Part shown: positions 13,447 through 24,409 of the stretch, piece by piece | How positions within the stretch are numbered: position 1 is the stretch's first letter | Layout: each line of letters starts with the position of its first letter | Source of the DNA: Dillenia suffruticosa | Lineage: Eukaryota; Streptophyta; Magnoliopsida; Dilleniales; Dilleniaceae | Assembly: GCA_033439265.1 (NCBI GenBank) | Contig: JAVTVX010000002.1 | Span: forward strand, 2,986,001 to 3,050,000 | Direction of reading: 5' to 3' | DNA length: 64,000 nucleotides | The notes under the pieces: model-generated | The model's database searches: none | What the model was told of the DNA's origin: nothing | Seen by the model: the letters and a program-made list of their open reading frames with translations, nothing else | Translations under genes and position numbers: made by a program

Positions 13447-13999
13447 AAATGCTTCTTTCTTGTGTAGAGAAACAACTCGAGATCCTCTCTCCTACAAATT
13501 TACGCTTTCATCCTCCGAAAGGGCCTTGAATCCAACATTAATCTCCTCCCCAAATTCATTTCCTCAATTGCAGTCACACCCTTTGGTGGCATTTTTCATG
13601 CTCGTTGGGTATTCGATCAACGAACTGATCGAAACAACACTTTCCTCTGTAACACCATAATTAAATCCTATGTGGGTATTCGCCAATTTTCTGAGTCATT
13701 CATTATTTACAAAAATCTTAGGAGAGAAACCTCTTTTACTCTTGATATCTTCACTTTTTCATCAATGGCAAGGTGTTGCGCTTTGGATTTGGCCATTAAA
13801 GAAGGTCAATAGCTACATAGTCGTGTTGTAAAAAATGATTATTGCTTAGATTTGTTTGCATCAATTGCATTTGTTGAAATATATGGAAAATTCGATAAAA
13901 TGTATTGTGCTAGAAAGCTGTTTGATAAAATGAGTGAAAGAAGTCAAGTGTCCTGGACTACACTTGTTGGATGTGTGAGGTGTGGCAACATCAATAATG
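13447..13999 (+). pseudogene. Truncated pentatricopeptide repeat (PPR) gene fragment
   Basis: One reading frame encodes a PPR-like N-terminal half: SLLQIYAFILRKGLESNINL, then FHARWVFDQRT, CNTIIKSYVG, LDIFTFSSMARCCALD, CARKLFDKMSERSQVSWTTL. This is the order of an organellar P/PLS-type PPR protein. The frame is broken by in-frame stops at 13465 (TAG) and 13810 (TAG). A codon appears to be missing in the usual 'TLVGGYVRCG' region, read here as TLVGCVRCG. Similarity stops near 13999, and the remaining repeats and any E/DYW tail are absent, so this is a pseudogene. A plus-strand frame from 13852 to 14139 stays open only because it is the remnant's tail. No intact parent is in the window. Confidence 0.8.
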
Positions 14000-14214
14000 C
14001 GAGTAAGTCGAGTAAATTATGTACGGGTTTAACTCATGACATACGATATTACAGGATTATATTACAGGTTCAATCCGTAACATATCAATCCGCGGCGACT
14101 TATACGAGTTACAAACAAATGAAAATTATTTCTCATTAAAATTGTTTTAATTTTTTTTTTTAATTTTTAGGATCAATTCGTACATTGCTCTTGAAGATCG
14201 AGCCATAAAATATT

Positions 14215-14340
14215 TCTTTCATCTGAAATTGAAGAACCCATAGAAGTCAAAAGACAAAAACAATAATTTATAAGAATGGAACGTAGGAGAAGAGAGGGAG
14301 ATTTTATTATTATTATTATTGTTATTATTATTATTATTAA
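14215..14340 (+). repeat. Partial dispersed-repeat copy with (TTA)n microsatellite
   Basis: A GA-rich block at 14221-14300 (GAAGAACCCATAGAAGTCAA-like) resembles the start of the repeats at 12720 and 14465. It is followed by an interrupted ATT/TTA microsatellite at about 14305-14339. Likely a third, truncated copy of the same family. Confidence 0.4.
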
Positions 14341-14394
14341 GCACAGAACCAATCACAAAGCAAAATAACGCTAGTGCAGTACTTCTCCAAGTTT

Positions 14395-14850
14395 TGCTTT
14401 GTGATTTTAAACCGCTAAGCACTTAGAAAATCATTGCGTCTGAAGCATCGAGAAGAAGAGGATTCATCTCACTCGAAGATGAAGAATCTAAAAAAGTCAA
14501 AGAACAAAAAACAAGAATTTAGAGAATCAGACGATTTTGATTTGGAAAAAATCTAATAAATTTTCCACGTAGAGTAATAACATAATGGATTACGAAAAGT
14601 TAAAATGGATGAGACAAGGTGAGGGGTTGGGATATTGAAGATATAGTTATTTGATATATTTTGGAACGTAGATTATATTGAAATTTTGAAAATTTTTATT
14701 GAATATAATGCGAAAAATAGAACAAACCCATAAAATAATTGCAGTAGCTTAGTTGAAAATGTTCTCAAATCCTTGCTGTTTAGCATTATTTTGATCCAGT
14801 TGAGAGATAAGATTAAAAGGGTTAAGAAAAAATTTTATCAATAGAATCAC
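14395..14850 (+). repeat. Dispersed repeat, copy B
   Basis: Second long copy of the element at 12690-13110, in direct orientation. The two copies bracket the PPR pseudogene. Matching blocks occur in the same order, including CGAAAAATAGAACAAACCC and CCAGTTGAGAGATAAGA. No open frame of note. Confidence 0.5.
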
Positions 14851-15890
14851 AAGGTGGAAGAAGGGGAAGATGTGTTATTGTCGCCATCCTATAGGGAGGT
14901 CAAGAACTGGGGCCATCAACCTGCGCATTTGTTGTTGGCCTCTACATCGGGTGGTTGTCCAACATTTGCTTATAATACTTCAATATCTACCGTACGTTTT
15001 TCAATACGTATTGATATATAATTCTTACATTTCATACATGCCTATCCTATTACGTTTCATATCCAAAAATGGGCATTTTTTTTTTGTTATTGAATCCGAG
15101 ATTATCGAGTTGAGTAAAAAAATTATTACTACTAAACTGTCCTATAAAAAATAGGCATTTATGTCAAATACATGTTTGATGTGATTGTATCCAACTATCT
15201 CGATCTCCGTGACAATGAGTATAGATTACATTTGTAAATTTTGTTAGTATTTAGTTTGTAGTATGTAATGCAACAGCATGTATGAAATAAAAAATATTAT
15301 ACTTAATTTGGGAAGATGAATTTTTTTTTTTATCATTTTTAAAGTAAAAGTAAACCGAATCTATATCTACATCTTAAATGAATACGAAACAAAGATGGAA
15401 AGTTTTAATAATTTTTCTATTTTAATTTAATATATATTTTTAAAAAATAAATCAAATTTGTGACTCCATCTTAAATGATCCACGAAACAAAGATGGGGAC
15501 AAAAAAAACTAATGATTTTTTTTTCTAATTTTAATTTAATATATTTTTAAAATTCTTATTTCGTCATTTCTTATATTATATTATTTATGGATATTTGAGT
15601 AAAAGTATTGAATTCTTCTTTATTGTTTTGAATTTAAACTTTAAAAATAAAAAATTATTTTGAAAGAATTTCTTTTAAAATTTGATTCGATAATATTTCA
15701 AGCATCGATAAATTAAAAACAAAAGTCTAACTCACAATCTTTTTCCTCGATCAAATAATTTTATTTTCAAATCGCTGTTGAACAAAAAAATAAAATAAAA
15801 TCCAATGCGAGCTCATGGATATACACGTCGTGCTCCGATTGATTTATGTCACCGACCGAACGCGAGCAAGCCATGGGTCTTGAGTCTAGT
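14850..15890. other. Intergenic region with no recognised gene
   Basis: AT-rich sequence with homopolymer runs. A short open frame at 14870-15154 has no recognisable features. Two near-identical phrases ('ATCTTAAATGA..ACGAAACAAAGATGG' at about 15373 and 15468) suggest a small local duplication. Confidence 0.5.
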
Positions 15891-15894
15891 CCAC

Positions 15895-16088
15895 CAGCGC
15901 ACACTGGGCCTCTAATTCCCCGAGCCCATAGTTCTCACCTCGTACCCCTTATAACCTAACCCAATCTACTCCTCTCACTGTCCTTTCTCGCATCGGGACG
16001 AAACAAAACTAACCGTCTCTCTCTGCCGAGTCCTCTTTCGGGATTAGTCCTCTCTCAATCTAGATCTCGTCTAGGGTTTTCTGCAGAG
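15895..16088 (+). promoter_or_regulatory. Proximal promoter and leader of the RBP45-like gene
   Basis: A GC-richer island contains TGGGCC at about 15905 and AGCCCA at about 15923 (site II-type TCP-binding motifs). A TTATAA-like TATA candidate lies near 15949. A pyrimidine-rich leader follows, with TAGGGTTT at 16072-16079 just before the ATG at 16089. Site II plus telo-box is a known combination in plant growth and translation genes. The transcription start itself is not determined. Confidence 0.5.
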
Positions 16089-19000
16089 ATGATGCAACAA
16101 CCAGCAACAGGAGTAGTTACGCAACCGATGACAGCGCCAACATCGATGGATCAGCAACAGTATCATCAACAACAACAACAGCCTCCACAGCAGGAGCAGT
16201 GGATGATGCAGCAGCCACAGGCGACATGGAGCCAGCAACTGCCGCAGGCTCAACCACTAACACAGCCGCCTCCGCAATATCAGGCAGCTCCGACGACGAC
16301 TATGACCGGTTCTGATGAGATTCGTTCATTGTGGATCGGTGATCTGCAATACTGGATGGACGAGAGTTATATCCTGAGCTGCTTCGCTCACACTGGAGAG
16401 GTTTCTTCTCTCTCTTGCGAACTTTTTAAGATTTTTTTTTCTTTTTTTGTTTTTTCTTAAGAACTTATTTGCAGTAGATATAATTCTTTTTATTGTTTGT
16501 TGATGCTGAAAATTCTGTGTTTGAATATATATATTAGGAATTGCTCATCTAAAATAAGAAAAAAAGAAGTTTGTATTGCACATGAGTGGAAACGGGGCGG
16601 GGGCAGTTGTTTTAGTAAAAGTTGGTGGGAAGGGATTTGGAAGGGGTTTATATGACGATGATGATGATGTGTCAGCTATCATGGTTATGATAGAACCTCA
16701 AAAAAGGTTCTTTTGACGTGTGGTGATAGCTGCTAAATCCTCGAGGTCTTGGTCTATATTCTGAAATTGAGCACGTGAGCAATTTTTTTGGATTCTGGTC
16801 ATATTGTCTATAAAGGATCTTTCTTGTTCAGGAATTATATACCCGTGTTTGTATTAACATCCATCTGTACTCTCTGCATGGGCTACTTATTACTTAATAC
16901 ACTAGCGTTACTTTGCTGGTATAGAATTAGATGGTGATTGTGATTGTGGATTCTTGCTATTGTTTTTCTGTAAAATGTATGAGGGAGTGCTTCCATCAAT
17001 TAATTTCTTGTACGAAATGCCTTTCACACCATTGATGCTGCTTAATGTTATATGCTTAGTTTTTAAAACCGTTCTGAACATCAAACTGGAAAAATGGCTG
17101 CCATGGTTTATTAATTCAGCTGTTGTCAAAGAGGCAGTTGAACCGGTGACATCATAATTATGTTGTAAATGTTTTTCATTTTTATTGATATTAAAGTATT
17201 GGGGCCTTTTTTTCCTGGAGCGAGAGAAAGCGATGAGATTTGATTGGGGCTTGTTTGGGGAAGTGGGAATACGATGAGGTGGTGTTTGGTTAAAGGGAAT
17301 GAGAATCAAGAATCGGATTGAAACCCATTTGAGTTGTTTGGATTAATGAAATGGGAATGAAGGTTTGGGAATGAAACGCCCAAAATAAGGGTTTCACAAA
17401 CCCAAGTTGTGAAACCGATATTAAGGTCTTTGATTCTGATTTCGATTTCGATTCCCAAATGCGAACCAAATGCCCCCCGAGATAAGGCAGCACAAAGTTA
17501 GCAAGGATGAGGAGGTTGTTAGACCTTGGAATTGTGGATGCTGGAGAGGAACGAGAAGACAAATGCTGAGACTGAGACTTGGATGGAGAGCAAGATGATA
17601 GATGAGAGAGAGGATAAAGATAGGGTTTTTCCTTCTTGAAGAAAGAGAGAGAAAGACAAGATCTTATTTGGGCTTTGGTTGGGAAATGGGATTACAATGA
17701 AATAAGGTGAATCCATCGTTTTTTCTTTTTGGCATACACTGGTATGGATTGTTGGCGTTTGATGGTTCAATGTTTTTCCCTGTCTGATTGCTGGTTCGAG
17801 CGTTCTTTTAAAATAGATCAGTGTTTTACTATGTCCATTTTTTGGGGTATTACTGGACTATAAAGCTGGCCTATCCATGGTCAAACTGGTTAACCATACG
17901 GTCCAGTTCTAAAAACTGTGGTTCTATGCTGGGGCTCGTTGTATTTTAGACTTGGTGTGGTGGTCCATTCAAAGTGTCATTAATCAAGTGCATTACTAAT
18001 TTGTATGCACCATGTTACATTTTGTTTCGTTGTCATCATCATTATATTAACGTTCATTGTTTTTTTCATTTTAAACATCATAGCCTTCATTGCAGTAATT
18101 GCTTTTTAATTATTTATATTTTATTGGATTTTTCAGGTTGTCTCGGTGAAGGTTATCCGTAACAAGCAAAGTGGCCAATCTGAGGGATATGGATTTATTG
18201 AGCTTATCAGCCATGCTGCAGCAGAGAGAACTTTACAGACATACGATGGCACGCCAATGCCCAATGCAGGGCAGAATTTCAGATTGAACTGGGCCACACT
18301 TGGCGCTGGTGAGAGACGCCTAGATGATGGTAATGATTTCACCATATTTGTTGGTGATTTGGCCTCCGATGTTACAGACTATTTGCTACAGGAGACATTC
18401 AGAGTCCACTATTCATCAGTTAAGGGTGCCAAAGTTGTTACTGATAGGACAACTGGACGCTCAAAGGGATATGGCTTTGTAAGATTTGGAGATGAAAATG
18501 AACAAGTGCGTGCAATGAATGAAATGAATGGAATATTCTGCTCAACGAGGCCAATGAGGATTGGGCCTGCTGCTACCAAGAAAGCTGTGGGTCAGCAAAT
18601 TCAGAAAGGTATGGTTTTTACTATGTAGTAGAGCTTGTCAGAATGCCTTGTTGCACTTCTTGGATGATATTTGCATGGTAAAGTATTAATGTATGATTTG
18701 CTGTTTATTTTTGGATGATGTCGTGCTGCTTGTTCTTGTACTATGGATGCACAAAGTCGTTATCATTTCTAGCCATAACCTCAATTTTTGTTTGATTATA
18801 TTTCTTTTTAGGTCGGTTTGCCCAATAGTGTTCTAAATTTGAAGTTCTTTCAGTTATGCTCTTGAAGAAGCGGAATTTACAAGTCATTTCCTTCCAATAG
18901 TTGCGTTTGTAAACTTGGGCTCATAGTTCTATTAAAACATGCAAAAACTTATAAAACTCATGTTGTCTTAAAACAGGACACCAAGAGGCTCTCATTTGGG

Positions 19001-22000
19001 GGGCCTGGATATGGGATCAGCAGAAATGATTCCACTTTAGTGCGTGGCCTCATTTTAGGTCAGTTATTTTGTTTATGTCGTAAGCTTCTTCTCAGTTCAT
19101 TTTTTGTGGCATTGCTTATGCTACATTCAAGAATTACTTTACCAGTACCTTATTTTTTGAAGAGCTACTTCAAGTTGAATACTGTTCCTTTTTCAGACTC
19201 AAATTTCTTTTCAGTTTAAATTGGGTTAACTTTCCTTTTCTACTTTTAGTTTATGTTTATAACCCCACCACCACCAGCCAGTTTTTTAATTCCATCATGA
19301 TTTATTTTTAATGCACTATTTACCTTATACCAGGTTACAAACTATTTTCAGGTTTGCCTCTTGTTTTGTATTGGTTCCAGTTTACTGAATCTAATTCCAA
19401 CGGAGGCTTCTAAATATTAGAATTTTGTCTATTTATTGTTGAATAGAAGAGTTTCTTACACCCCTTAGGAATTTACTTGCTTGTTTTACATTGGATTTCT
19501 TTTTCTGAATTGGTTATTCTGCAAAATTTTTGTTCGTTCCTTTTTTGGAGCAGCATATACTTTCCCAAGAATTAATGCATTTACTCGATGTGAAGGCATT
19601 GGAAAATTTGGTGGGGAAAGGACGGGGTGTTGTTTACTTTTTGGTATTCAAAAGTGTTTATTTTATGTATTATGCAAGCGATGGACATCTGCTCCCCTCT
19701 AGAATATCTGATCACCAGAACAGACTACCATTGTAAACTAGGATGCTGCTCATGTGTCTGCAATTGAGCAAAGGTCTAAGATGTTTTTAGACGAGACCCT
19801 GTTAAGTAATATTTTCTGCTTTTCCATACAAGCAGTGCCTGGACCCTACATGAAATGTTTGGAAAAAAGACTGTAAGTCTTAAATACGTCATTTATTCTT
19901 ATACCCTGTTGTGTCAACTGCTGTTCATGATGTTTAATGATTTCTGTTACCATTTCTGTTTTCAAGGAATTGTGGCCAATGCAGATCTGAATAATTATGG
20001 TCAAGTAACTTTTCCAGAGATTAATGCTGTAATGATGTCTAGGTCTAGGTTTCCCGCTTTTTTCTACTTGCATAGTCTCCAAAACTAAAACTCTCATCAT
20101 TTTGAGTTGCTAAGTTTGCATGTGAGATCATGTATGCTCGAGTGATTCTGGTCTTATAATGGCTTGCTGTCAAGCTGATATCTTACTTGGCCACTGTTTG
20201 AGGTTTGCTTTCCGCTGGAGGTGGCCAGCAACTTCTGGAGTTGAACTCTCTAGATAGGATGCATTTCAAAGCTCAAGCATTTACCTTTTGGAGTCATACT
20301 ACTATTTTATACTGCAATAGATTGAGCATTTTCTACTACATAGTAACCTCATTGTTGTCAGAGACCTGATCTCAGGATGGTAATAACCATGTGAATTTCG
20401 CTCTTAATTGCTACTAATTGTCCTGTTGAGAAATGAAATCGTATTCATCTTACAAGGTCAATATTGACTTGCATGGGCAGACCATATAAACGTGAATTAT
20501 ACCTTACTGATCTAATTTAGAAAAAATGGGATGATGAAATTTTGAACTTTACTAATTTATTCACTTGCTATTTTATTTTATTTTATTCGTGATATCTAGA
20601 ATTTTTCTCATTGATCTCACCGGAAATGATTGCTGGTTGCTGTATCTCTTTAGACTTGAAAGCTTTCTTCTGAATCATCATTGTGTTAATGTGTGTTGTA
20701 TACACTTGCCTGCTAAGGCTTTATCTGTGGTTTTGGAAGTTTGGTATTTGTTTTCTGGGTACATTCACCACAATCGTGTGTGGTCATTACTGATACAGTT
20801 GATGAGAAGTTGCCAAATCATATTCCTGTCTAGATTCTTAGTGCTTGCTTTGGTTAGTCTTTTACTGTCTCACTCAACTGATCCAGTTTGATCAAGCTCA
20901 TACTTAAGTCCAGTTAGATCAAGTTGAAATTTATGTGTTGGTGTCTGCTAGTTTCTGGTTTTGTCTCGTCTTTGGTCTGTTTTCCTGTTGTTTGTATATT
21001 ATTGATTGTTGTGATCTCTGAACCATTCTGTCCCTTGTTCCTGATTCTGTTCCAAATGAAAATCTTGGGTTCATCATTGCACATTTATATCATAAGAAAA
21101 CATTCAAGCATTCGAAATGCACTGTAGAATCACTTAAATTGCTCATTACATTCTTTGTTTCTTCTTCATTTATATTTTTAATTGCAGCTCCCTACCAGAA
21201 TGCTCAAGGAACTCAGGGAGAGAATGACCCAAATAATACAACAGTGCGTAGTTTGTTTTGAAATTAATGAAAACCGGTTCTTGCTTCATTTTATTGACTA
21301 TTCTTAAAATGCAGATATTTGTTGGTGGTCTGGATCCTAGTGTTACCGATGATCATTTAAGAAGTGTATTTGCCCAGTTTGGAGAGTTGGTTCACGTGAA
21401 AATTCCTGTAGGCAAGCGTTGTGGGTTTGTTCAATTTGCAAATAGGTAATGAAGTCTTTTGCTTTAAACAGGTCATTTGAACCACTTGCAGAAAGTAAAG
21501 TTATCTTGCCTACTCACTTGCTGCTTTTGTTTGTGCTTTAGAGCCTGTGCTGAACAAGCTTTATCAATGTTGAATGGCTCCCAGTTGGGATCACAACATA
21601 TTAGACTTTCATGGGGCCGGAGCCCTACGAATAAACAGGTCATTTGAACTAAATCCTCCTTATGTTGCTCGCTGTTGTGTGTACTTCTTGTATCTGTAAG
21701 GCTCACCGAACTCATTTGGTGTTAATATGCAGACTCAGCCAGATCAGACCCAGTGGAATGGCGGCGGTGGTGGATATTATGGTTATGCACAGGGATATGA
21801 GGCGTATGGCTATGCACCACCTTCTCAAGACCCTAACATGTATTATGGAGGCTACCCAGGTTATGGAAATTACCAACAGCCACAGCAGGTAGAATTCTGG
21901 TCGTTTGAACATTGAGTTTTGTGAAATCTTTTAAGTTAGTCAAGGGTGAATGCAATTTGTGTCTACACAGTAACACCGCTATCGAATTTAGTTGGTGTGT

Positions 22001-22796
22001 TGCGTATCCTTATAAATGGAAATTTGTTCTGGTGCTTTAATTCATCTAAGAAGGGGTAAACTGAGCAGATGCAAGTTTCTCAAGTAAAAAGTTGGTGAGA
22101 AAAACATGAAAAATTGTAAGATAATTTAACTTTGAATTTCTAAGTAGAAAATTTGCTAAAAAGAACATTGGAAGATAGTTTCACTTAATGTTGGCACTTG
22201 ATGCTTTTCCTTATGCCTTGAATTTTAAGTAGGTTGCATAATTATTTCGAACCTGGGATCATTTGGGAAAGTTAAGGGTAGGTTAGCCGAGATTAAGTGG
22301 AGTTTTCAATTCAGGTAATTATAAAATGTCATAATAGTTTTAGTGATTTATCTTGAGAAATTTAACATTTACTTGTAAAACTCTATCTTTTCTACAAAAA
22401 TTTTCCTTTTTTTTTGTTGAAAAATATTATAGGTAGAACAATACAAAATAGATGCAAGTTCATACAAATTGAGTTGAGTTGGAGTTCCTAAACAGGGCTA
22501 CTCCTATTTTAATAATTTTCTGTCTGCAAGTGTGCTTGCCTGCTTGGTTGATTTGTATTAATCCATTTTTCAATAGTGAAATGTCTTACTGTAGGCATCT
22601 TACATTTAGTGCTAGTTACTTACTAGTGGCTGTGTGAGATTAACAAATGAATCCATGTGCCTGTGATGATGAGATATCATGGTGGGGTAAAATTGTAAAA
22701 TTGTCATAGTTGCTAGTTTTGTGCTTAGATGGGTTAACAATTGAATTATATAATGAGATTCTTTTAAACCAGTTTGTTTTTGTCAATATGCAGTAA
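16089..22796 (+). CDS. RBP45: RBP45-type RNA-binding protein with three RRMs
   Basis: Nuclear poly(A)/U-rich RNA-binding protein of the plant RBP45/RBP47 (TIA-1-like) family. Exons: 16089-16400, 18137-18608, 21188-21243, 21315-21445, 21542-21638, 21733-21888, 22794-22796; phases agree and give 408 aa. The N-terminal 75 residues are Gln/Pro-rich (QQQYHQQQQQPPQQ). RRM1 runs about 79-158 (LWIGDL...EGYGFIEL), RRM2 about 172-251 (IFVGDL...KGYGFVRF) and RRM3 about 281-350 (IFVGGL...CGFVQF). The tail is Gly/Tyr-rich (GGGGGYYGYAQGYEAYGY) and ends in Gln. This domain order is diagnostic of RBP45 rather than PABP, which has four RRMs. The last exon contributes only the TAA stop before the 3' UTR. Introns 1 and 2 are long (1.7 and 2.6 kb). 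Family assignment is firm; the paralogue (A/B/C) is not determined. Confidence 0.92.
17200..17715 (+). repeat. Inserted repeat element inside RBP45 intron 1
   Basis: This stretch is purine- and G-rich compared with the T-rich intron around it. A block at about 17238-17285 recurs at about 17665-17710 in the same orientation (GGGCTTG(T/G)TTGGG-type, then GGGA(A/T)TACAATGA-type). The two ends may be terminal direct repeats of a small insertion. No coding capacity. Identity unknown. Confidence 0.35.
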
Positions 22797-22974
22797 ATTG
22801 TTTGCTTCCTGGGGGAAACTGGGGAGAACTTAACCAAGCAAATTGGATGCGCATTTGAGCCAAAGTTAGCTGCTGTTGCCCCGCTGTTGACTGCCTTTAG
22901 CATGAAGGTATCCTGGTGGTTAGGAATTTGGAGACTGGCGAAACAAGCTTCTTTGAGTTGGGTTGTTATCAACT

Positions 22975-22978
<4 letters not shown>

Positions 22979-23049
<71 letters not shown>
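22979..23049 (+). repeat. (CT)~35 microsatellite in the RBP45 3' UTR
   Basis: An uninterrupted CT dinucleotide run of about 71 bp lies between the stop codon at 22794 and the poly(A) signal candidate at 23139. It should therefore be transcribed as a (CU)n tract. It also generates spurious Ser-Leu and Arg-Glu open frames on the two strands. Confidence 0.9.
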
Positions 23050-23052
<3 letters not shown>

Positions 23053-23138
23053 TTAGTTTTTTATTCAACTTATGAGTTGTCAGTCTACTTGAACAGATCA
23101 AACTCGATGATACTGTTTTGCATCTTGTCTTAATCAAT

Positions 23139-23144
23139 AATAAA
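23139..23144 (+). terminator. Candidate poly(A) signal of the RBP45-like gene
   Basis: AATAAA lies about 345 bp after the stop codon, within a TCAATAATAAATTT context followed by T-rich sequence. This is a plausible near-upstream element for cleavage and polyadenylation. Plant signals are degenerate, so others may be used. Confidence 0.4.
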
Positions 23145-23159
23145 TTTCCTTAGTTTTGC

Positions 23160-24400
23160 TTTTTGGCTTTTTGAAGTTCTTACTGCCAACATGGTCCTGC
23201 TACATGTGCACTGAATTTGTTCATAACAGGTGCAGTTGTTTATGACACATGATGAACTAGAAATTGACAAACTCTGAATGTTAATTATGCAACATTCTTT
23301 TTTACTGAACCGGCTGTCAAGCTTGCCAAGCTGTACTGTGAACTAGTTGTGTTTAGAGTTTTGAGTTATTGTTATAGGTTAAACACTAATTTATGGGCGA
23401 AGGTGGATTTGCATTTTAAAGTATTACTGAATGACAGAATTGCTTCTACACAGAGAGGACTCGAATTAGGTGCCATGAATGAAACAAATGAGCTGAGCGG
23501 TTTGTGACGTTCATAATTTCAATCGATTTATTTTATTAGTTAAATGTAAACCTAGTTTGTAATCTTGTTTATTAAATAAGTCATGTTTGAAGATTAAGGT
23601 TTGATCATATGGAATTTGACTGCATTTGTTTAATTATTGAGTAGAATTTGATTTATTTAGTTCAAAGATCTTATTTTTTTGTTATATTAAGATTTGAACC
23701 CGGAATCACCGGGTTGGGAGAGAGTGATTGTGACCACTAGGCTATCTTTTGGAAACATTTGGTGAAGTGAGGAATCGGAAAAAAAAAAAAAAAAAAAGAT
23801 CATTTGGTTTATATAATATTTACTTTAGTTAAATGATCCAAACTTTTCATTTGCAACGTTAGACTTGGTTTCTTTAGATAGAAATGGATCGGCCATTTGT
23901 TTGTAACCCTAATTGGATCGAAGAAATCCTCGGAGTCCAAATTTCAAGGAAAAATATTGAAAATAGATTGTCTACTCATTCTCTTTACGTCAACTTAACC
24001 TAGCTCCCCAAGTACTGCGATTCAGCCCATCACAAATCAATCTGGATATTGGTTTGGCTATCGATTTTTTCCGGGACGCATTTTCATATGCTGAAAAAAA
24101 TGTGCATGACATCCCACGCATTACATTTGGAAATCACACTGGATTTACCTAGCAGAGAAACCAAAGCAGCAATGAAACCAAAGCAGATTTATTTCAGAAA
24201 ATTGCCACAATCCTGATTTAGGAGCAAGACAAGGCTGAGAGCACTAAGTGATGTTAAAACAAGAAATCGTCCAATTCATGTATTATCTATCTTTTGGAAC
24301 ACCCACTCCTGTAAATACAAAATTTGCAACCAAACTCTGTTGGTCAATAATCCGCATCACTGAAATATACACTCGGTTACAGTTTTGGACGCCTTTTCAG
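23160..24400. other. Intergenic region between convergent RBP45 and RH32 genes
   Basis: No gene is seen. A tRNA-like box at about 23690-23755 (TTTGAACCCGG..., read on the other strand as a B-box-like motif) may be a SINE fragment. An A18-type run lies at about 23779-23798. TTTATT at 24188-24193 is an AATAAA on the minus strand, a candidate poly(A) signal for RH32. Confidence 0.45.
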
Positions 24401-24409
24401 AATGTTTGC

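Noticed and set aside
14870..15154. 94-codon plus-strand frame
   Set aside because: Overlaps AT-rich repeat-flanked sequence, no motif, ends in low-complexity Lys/Tyr.
16071..16253. Leu/Arg-rich minus-strand frame
   Set aside because: Antisense of the Gln-rich RBP45 N-terminus (CAG/CAA repeats read as Leu).
19966..20038. EF-hand-like loop (ADLNNYGQVTFPE) in an open frame inside RBP45 intron 2
   Set aside because: Only one loop-like phrase, no helix pattern around it, no partner exon in phase; it lies within the intron and is probably coincidence.
22640..23137. 165-codon minus-strand frame with Arg-Glu repeats
   Set aside because: Created by the (CT)n microsatellite read as GA; no other coding sign.
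23690..23755. Possible tRNA gene (TTTGAACCCGG box)
   Set aside because: No cloverleaf or full acceptor stem could be formed by eye; more likely a SINE or chance B box.
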